Source of the DNA: Apiospora phragmitis | Taxonomy: Eukaryota > Ascomycota > Sordariomycetes > Amphisphaeriales > Apiosporaceae | Length of the DNA: 64,000 nucleotides | Direction: 5' to 3' | Assembly: GCA_038363925.1 (NCBI GenBank) | Contig: JAQQWL010000005.1 | Span: forward strand, 1,488,001 to 1,552,000 | In this document: in pieces, positions 58,423-64,000 of the stretch | How positions within the stretch are numbered: position 1 is the first letter of the stretch | Layout of the letters: each line of letters begins with the position of its first letter | Notes under the pieces: model-generated | Databases searched by the model: none | Told to the model about the DNA's origin: nothing | Seen by the model: only the letters and a program-made list of their open reading frames with translations | Made by a program: the position numbers and the translations under genes

Positions 58423-59581
58423 TCACAACTCATTATCATCGCCATCAAGCTCAGTCGGGTCATCGAGGTCCGAGAACAGCTCGACGCCCCAGCTCTTGCC
58501 CGGGTCGTTCATCCGCACCTTCTTGTCCTGCTTGGCGACCGCCTCCATATCCTCCTTGGAGAATTCGATTTCCAAAGCGCCGCGGTTCTCGTCGATGTGC
58601 TTCTCGCTCTCACTTTTGGGGATCACGACGGTGCCACGCCGCACGCCCCAGGCCAGGACCGCCTGGGCCACGGTCGCGTTCTTGGCCGCCGCCAGCGCCG
58701 TCCAGAAGGGGTCCTCGAAGATGGGCCCGACGAGGCCGCCCTTCTTGTCGCGGTACGTCGGATTCGTGTTGGCGAGGGGCGAGTACGCGATGACCTCGAC
58801 GCCGACGGCGCGGTGCCAGTCCACGAACGCCTGCTGCTGCAGGTACGGGTGCGTCTCGAACTCGTGCGCGTAGGGGCAGATGGCGCACACGTCCAGGATG
58901 GCCTGCACGTCGGCGCGCGCGAAGTTGCTGACGCCGATGTGGCGCGTGTAGTTCTTGCGCACCAGGTCCTCCATGGTGCGCCACGTGTCCACGAAGGAGG
59001 TGCCCTCGTCCAGGCGCGTGCCCTCGTCGGGCACGAAGGCGACGGGCCAGTGCATCAGGTACAGGTCCAGGAAGTCGACGCCCAAGTCGGCGATGGACTT
59101 CTGGATGGCGGCTTCTGCCTTGTCTTTGCGATGGTCTGAGTTCCACAGCTTGGAGGTGACCCAGATCTTGGAGCGATCTAACCCGGACGCCTTGATGCCT
59201 TTGCCCGTTTGGTCTTCGTTTCCTGCGAGTTGTCAGTTGCCATATCCTATTAGCTGTCAAAGTCGCCTTGTGAGTGAACTGACTATAGATAAGAGCTGCA
59301 TCGATATGATCGTAACCATTGTCCAATGCATATTCGACGGCATGAGCAACCTGTCATTGTCATATTACATTAGCTTGGCTCTGCTAGATTGATCAGAACC
59401 CTGGAGGTTGTATTATTACCTCGTCACGGTCAGATAGCCAAGTCCCTAGCCCAAGCTGGGGAATGTCCCCCTTTTTCAGACTGAAGATCTTGGTGGAAGC
59501 GTAGTCATGTTCCGTTCGAAGCAACACGACGAGTGTTACCGCGACGATAGCAGCGACTGCCAATGCTTTTCCAAATGCCAT
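58423..59581 (-). CDS. aldo-keto reductase with N-terminal membrane anchor
   Basis: NADPH-dependent reductase of the AKR superfamily, 342 residues, exons 59581-59420, 59350-59284 and 59222-58423. The catalytic tetrad is visible: Asp71, Tyr76 (HIDAALIYR), Lys101 (VTSKLWN) and His134 (LYLMHWP). Cofactor-binding parts are GVSNFARADV and, near the C-terminus, GTVVIPKSESEKHIDEN. The barrel is preceded by a hydrophobic stretch at about residues 5-22 (KALAVAAIVAVTLVVLL) followed by Arg, which looks like a signal anchor; most AKRs are soluble. The C-terminus is acidic (SDLDDPTELDGDDNEL). Substrate unknown. Start ATG 59581 is supported by the spliced frame. Confidence 0.92.
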
Positions 59582-60220
59582 CTCGCATCAATCGATTTTC
59601 GACATAAGATTAGAGAGATTCAAGAACGAATTCTGTCACGCTCCGCGGGTTAACCAAATTTATCACTGCTCGAGAGTCGAGTTGCATGATGCTGAGATGA
59701 TCCCCCGCATCTGCGTCATCGATGTCGTGATTAGGATATCATCCTGGGGTTTAATGCAACACAGCGGCAGATAAAACAAGGGGTTACAAACGCTATTGAT
59801 CCCACGTTGCTGGCGGGGGAGGGGAAACATTGCACGACACGACACTCTTCAACTCTGGAAGATACTGACTTCTTCAATACAAAAACACCATCAATCTCTG
59901 CTCCAGTAATATCTAAGTCGGGTCTTGGCGTAGAAAGGGGGGAATTGTGCCGGACGTAAGATGACAATTGGTCGGCTATGATCACCACCATCACCATCAC
60001 TCGTTGGCCTGTATCACATCACATGCATGTGTCGTATCGCACCCAGTCAGACCTGCATAAGTAATCCGGCATAGCTCGCTCAACAACCCAATTTCCAGAA
60101 GCAAATAGCAGTCCCATTGCTGTCCCCCAAAACGCACGCTGAAAATAGACAATTACGAGGTACTGGTACCAATTCTCGGGTATTTCCCCCGATTAGTCTG
60201 GTATTCCATCTGAACATTCC
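59582..60220. promoter_or_regulatory. shared divergent promoter region of the reductase and methyltransferase genes
   Basis: 639 bp between outward-facing starts, with a (CAYCAC) stretch near 59982-60001. No known operator is certain. Joint regulation of the two enzymes is possible but unproven. Confidence 0.35.
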
Positions 60221-61021
60221 ATGTCCGCCCCTACTATCCCCGCCGCGCAACATGCGCCATCATCATCGGGCGGCCCCGAACAGCCGGAGCCGCCGCCGCA
60301 CCACGCCGCCCCGCCCAACGTGCCGACCAAGGAATTCTTCGACACCAAGGGCCTCGACTACGAGACCATCTACGGCCACAACGCGGGCCTGCTCAAGGCC
60401 GTCGACAAGTTCGCCGCCCGCCTGCGCCCCGGCTGCCGCGTCTTGGACCTGGGCTGCGGCACGGGCCGGCCCGTCGCCCACACGCTGGCGGCCCGCGGCT
60501 TCCACGTGCACGGCGTCGACTTCTCCGAGACCATGGTGGGGCTCAGCCGCACCGCGGTGCCGAGTGGTACCTTTGAGTGCGCGCACCTGCTAGACTGGGT
60601 GCCCCCGGCCCCTGCCACTGACGAGACGGACCAAGAATTGTTCGGCGGCATCGTCGCCACCTCGAGCTTCTACGAGCTCGCACGTGAGCAGATGGAGACC
60701 CTGGTGTCGCGGTGGCGCGGCTGGCTGGCGCCCGGCGGCGCGGCGCTGCTGATGATGGTGGCGGCCGAGGACGTCGTGCCCGGGACGCGGCCCGAGATGT
60801 ACGACGCGGACGGCCGGTTCGCGCGCGGGATCCCGTTCCGGTTCATGGGGGACGACTGCTTCCTCTACCTGTTCACGCGGGCCGGGTGGCGGGCGCTGCT
60901 GGAGGAGAAGGGCGGGCTGGTCGTCCGGGAGCAGTGGGCCGGGGCGTTCGTCCCGGCGGGGCAGGCGGACTGCGATGCCGAGATGAACTCGTTTTTCATC
61001 GTGGAGAAGGAGGAGGGTTGA
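60221..61021 (+). CDS. class I SAM-dependent methyltransferase
   Basis: Intronless, 266 residues. Methyltransf_25/11-type fold: motif I VLDLGCGTGRPV (residues 74-85), acidic end of beta-2 in VHGVDFSETM, and a post-II region ELFGGIVATSSFYEL. A later block (WLAPGGAALLMMVA) corresponds to motif III. The first 35 residues are Pro/Ser/His-rich. Substrate unknown; layout resembles small-molecule methyltransferases rather than rRNA enzymes. Third codon positions are strongly G/C. Stop TGA 61019-61021; convergent with the permease gene, 230 bp between stops. Confidence 0.88.
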   Translation: MSAPTIPAAQHAPSSSGGPEQPEPPPHHAAPPNVPTKEFFDTKGLDYETIYGHNAGLLKAVDKFAARLRPGCRVLDLGCGTGRPVAHTLAARGFHVHGVDFSETMVGLSRTAVPSGTFECAHLLDWVPPAPATDETDQELFGGIVATSSFYELAREQMETLVSRWRGWLAPGGAALLMMVAAEDVVPGTRPEMYDADGRFARGIPFRFMGDDCFLYLFTRAGWRALLEEKGGLVVREQWAGAFVPAGQADCDAEMNSFFIVEKEEG

Positions 61022-61251
61022 GACTGATTGGGAACACGTATTCTGACTATCACCGATGAGGGCTTTCACTTGTTCTCTTATTACGTCCCTAGCATGCATT
61101 TCGAACCATTTTCTTTATAGCGGGCCAGGAGTTTCAACTATCGTCCACCGAAAGCAACACGGACGAAGCGTTTACGTCGGAGGAATGGCCCTTGATTGTG
61201 ATTGGCCGTAGCAGATATCATATATCTAAGACTACCTACATTCCTCCCAGA

Positions 61252-63161
61252 TCATAATGAATATTTCAAATGTTTCTCACCCTGATTCTCTGGGTCGCTC
61301 GCCCTAATCTCACTCTCAATCATTTCGGCATGCAGCTCAAGCATGAACGGGGAAGTGCCACGCTGGCGTTCCTGTGGGAAGAGGGCAAACAAAAAGGCGT
61401 ATATCGCTAGCGACGCGGTGAAGCCATAGATGTAGGATATCTGATACAAGTGATCCCAACCATTGTCAGAAGACACGGCCTGGATAGCGCGCACGAAGCC
61501 GGCTACACATGCAACATTTTCATCAGCATCAGTAATAATCCAATTCCCTACATTCAAAGTTGAAAGGTAGATTATGAGAAGATTCCAACTTACGTAACAG
61601 CGGACCAGTCCCCAGAGCCCAAGCCGCGAATGCGCGAAAGTTGAACCCCCCGGTGTACCAATAGGCACTCCTGCTGTCGCCGAGATACAGATCCCCGATG
61701 TGGTACTCGCCCCTCCGCACGAGGAAGTAGTCGCTGACGACAATACCCGTCATGGGGCTGATGAAGACGCTCCAGCCGCTGAGGACGGTGATGAAGGTCC
61801 CAGGGTCGGTCACGTAGTTCCACGGCAGGATGGCGACGGCGATAACCGTCAGGACGTAGCAGCCGCGGCGGATGTTGATCCACTTGGGGCACAGCGCCGC
61901 CATGTCCATGCCCGTGCTGACGCCGTTCAGCATCTGGCACAGGGCCAGCTGGTCCGTCAGGAAGCCCAGTCCCGCGAAGAAGGTGCCCGCGCGGGCGGCG
62001 GCTGATAGGGAGCGGCGGTCCTGGATCGTCAACAGCAGCTCCAGCGGGTTCCAGATGTACTCGCCGTCGTAGATGGTGGCCGCCGCGCTCGTGATGATGA
62101 TGCCGCAGACCGCCGTGACGACGATGAAGAGGGGCGCCGTCACGGCCTGCCCGAACAGGGCCGAGTTCGGATGGCGCGCGTAGCGGGTCCAGTCGGACTG
62201 ACCGAGGCAACCGGACGCTTGTGCGCCGAGGAAGGACTGCAGCCCGTAGACCGCCTTCCATCTCAGCGCGGATCCGGAGAGGGTGGATGGCGTGCTCATC
62301 AGTGCGCCGGCGCCGCCGGCAGCGTGCACCGACCAGCCCAACATGCCGAACAGGGTCGCCGTTATCATCACGAAAGTGATTCGGAAGGGCAGCTGCAGCT
62401 TCTCAGGCGGGATCATGGGCAGAGGTAGAAATACGACGATGAAAACGAAGAATGAAATCAAGGAAGCCGTTTTTGTATTTGCCGATGCTGGGAAGTTGTT
62501 CCGTAAGGTGACAAACGGAACCCCGATGATGGCGCGTAGTATTATCTTGACGGCTACAAGTAAAGGTGGTTAACGTTTGCCCTGCGTTGCCCAAAGGACG
62601 TGAGGGAGCGAAAGGGAAACTCCGTCATTATTACCTTGGCCGCCCCAGTAGGTTTGGATGCCCATCCAGACGCAGGCGGTCATGATCCGGTTCAAGACGG
62701 GCCAGAACCCCCCACGCATGCCCCATGATGCCCGAGACAGCACCGTGAAGCCGAGGTATAAGTGGCTTCCAGGCCAGCCGGCAAGTACGGCGACCAATGC
62801 CGCTATCAGAGCCACACCGACTACGCACCCTATCGCTTGCGTTGCGCTCAGACCGAGCGCCAATAAAGAAGCTCCTGCCGTCCACGCAGAGGTGTTGATG
62901 CTGTACGCAGAGCCGGCTAGTTAGCGTTTTTTCAACTCTAGTGTTTTTCCTTCAATGAGAAAGGGGCTGAAGCGAGCCTCACCCGCAAATCACCCAGTAT
63001 CCTGCAAAGCCTTGCCAAGTCCAAGTCCGCCGGTCCTCGGGGATCGGGATCAGGTCTCGGTTACACCAGAAGGTGTTTCTATAATTGGCGTCCTCGTCCA
63101 CTGGACATTCCAACCTTTTCGCCCATCTTGACACTCGGCTCCGTATCTTCTGTTGCTCCAT
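61252..63161 (-). CDS. NCS1 family nucleobase/allantoin-type permease
   Basis: Twelve-helix plasma membrane symporter for nucleobases or related compounds (uracil, allantoin, cytosine or thiamine relatives). 551 residues, exons 63161-62983, 62900-62635, 62553-61594 and 61502-61252. Family signs: NRDLIPIPEDRRTWTWQGFA near the start, then WTAGASLLALGLSATQAI and LSRASWGMRGGFWPVLNRI. Further on are the QSDWTRYARHP region and GMDMAALCPKWINIRRGCY, LSGWSVFISPMTGIVVSDYF and NFRAFAAWALGTGPLL. The first acceptor was set at 62901 (ACAG), which keeps GINTSAW in frame. The exact substrate cannot be told from sequence. Confidence 0.92.
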
Positions 63162-63557
63162 TTCCGTTTATTCGAGGGCGGATTGAGCTTTCACACAGTA
63201 GCTAGCCACATAGTGATTTGAGGCAATCATATATCGCCCATCGGCACACTGGATCGTATAAGTCCTTTTCTCCCGAACTGATGTCGGTGTAAGCCCGGCG
63301 ACCAGACTTATCTGATAGGGCTAGCGAGAATGCTTGCAGGTTGATAAGGCACCCCCGGGTAAGAGCTCCGGATGGGAGGAAGTTGGTATCGGAACATGTG
63401 CGGGGCAATATCTGGTCGATCGGGGTTGCACTTACATCATAACGCTTAAACCATCCAGTCTTTCATCACCATCAGCTCTCTATTCAACGATTATTCTGCC
63501 GATCTGCCGTGAACAATATACTGAAGCTTGTTGAAGTCGTTTGTCTACACATTCCAA
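63162..63557. promoter_or_regulatory. shared divergent promoter of the permease and oxygenase genes
   Basis: 396 bp between outward-facing starts. It contains three GATA-type sites close together (listed separately), so joint control is plausible. Confidence 0.5.
63308..63347. promoter_or_regulatory. cluster of three HGATAR (AreA/NIT2-type) sites
   Basis: TTATCT (63308-63313, AGATAA on the minus strand), TGATAG (63313-63318) and TGATAA (63342-63347) lie within 40 bp. The nitrogen regulator AreA/NIT2 binds HGATAR, usually as close pairs, in promoters of nitrogen-catabolic genes. It fits a permease and an oxygenase of nucleobase use (inference). Confidence 0.5.
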
Positions 63558-64000
63558 ATGGCCGACACTGCCAATTCTACTACGATACCTATCGTTGATT
63601 TCCAGAACTGGAGCAATGGGTCAATCGCCGACAGGAAACAAATTGCCAAGGAATTGACCGAAGCATGTCGCCGAGTCGGCTTCGTCTATATCGTGAACCA
63701 TGGAGTCCACGATAGCCTCCTGCAACAGTCATTGGACTGGTCCAAGCGACTCTTCGATTTGCCTGAAGAGAAGAAGATGCTCGCGCCTCATCCACCCGGT
63801 CCTTACGTTCACCGTGGATACTCATGGCCCGGGCTGGAAAAGGTCTCGCAATACATCCACAAAGAAGGAGAGGACGCTGGTGCTGCCGATGCCGAATTGC
63901 GAAAGGTGACTGACTGTAAGGTAAGAAAAAAACCCTTTTCTCAATGCGAATATGAATTTGATGCTCAATTCAACCCATTGGCAGGAGAGCTATGAGATCG
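63558..64000 (+). CDS. 2-oxoglutarate/Fe(II)-dependent oxygenase, N-terminal part (runs off the window)
   Basis: Exon 1 63558-63920, intron 63921-63984 (GTAAGA ... GGCAG), exon 2 from 63985 to the window end. The DIOX_N domain is clear: IPIVDFQNW, then RKQIAKELTEACRRVGFVYI, VNHGV and LFDLPEEKK, followed by HRGYSWPGLEKVS. The splice gives KESYEI, the usual step into the oxygenase core. The iron-binding HxD...H lies outside the window. Relatives include thymine 7-hydroxylase and secondary-metabolite oxygenases; the divergent NCS1 permease favours a nucleobase role (inference). Start is ATG 63558; an upstream TTG frame adds ten unneeded codons. Confidence 0.88.

Noticed and set aside
58402..59139. 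245-codon open frame on the plus strand
   Set aside because: Antisense of the aldo-keto reductase exon 3, whose motifs are certain.
1..64000. CRISPR array, insertion sequence, rRNA operon or intact transposon
   Set aside because: No regularly spaced repeats, transposase, reverse transcriptase or rRNA sequence seen; the genome type is fungal.

Overview
The window reads as nuclear DNA of a filamentous ascomycete (Pezizomycotina, most like a Sordariomycete). Genes are split by 50-90 nt introns with GTRAGT-type donors, CTAAC-like branch sites and YAG acceptors. The families also fit: Zn2Cys6 regulators, DUF3176, a fungal NLR, a GH72-like protein, a fungal PPR protein and an NCS1 permease. Intergenic DNA is long and several accessory genes are broken. 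The species cannot be named from sequence alone.

Left part (1-17.2 kb): an R3H-SUZ RNA-binding protein (minus), the splicing factor Cwf18 (minus) and a mitochondrial PPR protein (plus) are housekeeping genes. They are followed by a decayed NLR (minus), a divergent broken membrane-protein gene (plus) and a Zn2Cys6 transcription factor (minus). Middle (17.2-41.5 kb): mostly non-coding. It holds a compact structured RNA candidate with pol III-like boxes (20.9-21.1 kb), a broken DUF3176 gene and a 12-kb stretch without a gene. Then come an unusual Zn2Cys6/hexapeptide-acetyltransferase fusion (35.7-37.8 kb) and a degenerate GH72-like gene with a C-terminal membrane anchor.

Right part (41.5-64 kb): an SDR epimerase/dehydratase, SWC4 (chromatin), a p24-alpha cargo receptor and casein kinase 1 form a conserved block. 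After a 4.6-kb gap come an aquaglyceroporin with altered NPA boxes, a truncated F-box gene, a tRNA-like gene, a membrane-anchored aldo-keto reductase, a methyltransferase and an NCS1 permease. The permease is divergent from a 2-oxoglutarate oxygenase cut by the window edge; three GATA sites in their shared promoter suggest nitrogen control.

Two quality themes matter. First, five apparent +1 frameshifts in otherwise conserved genes all sit at G/C homopolymers (4, 4, 5, 7 and 9 bases), which looks like sequencing error. Second, the accessory genes (NLR, membrane protein, DUF3176) carry ten premature stops, each explainable by one C-to-T or G-to-A transition, plus indels, which looks like real decay.
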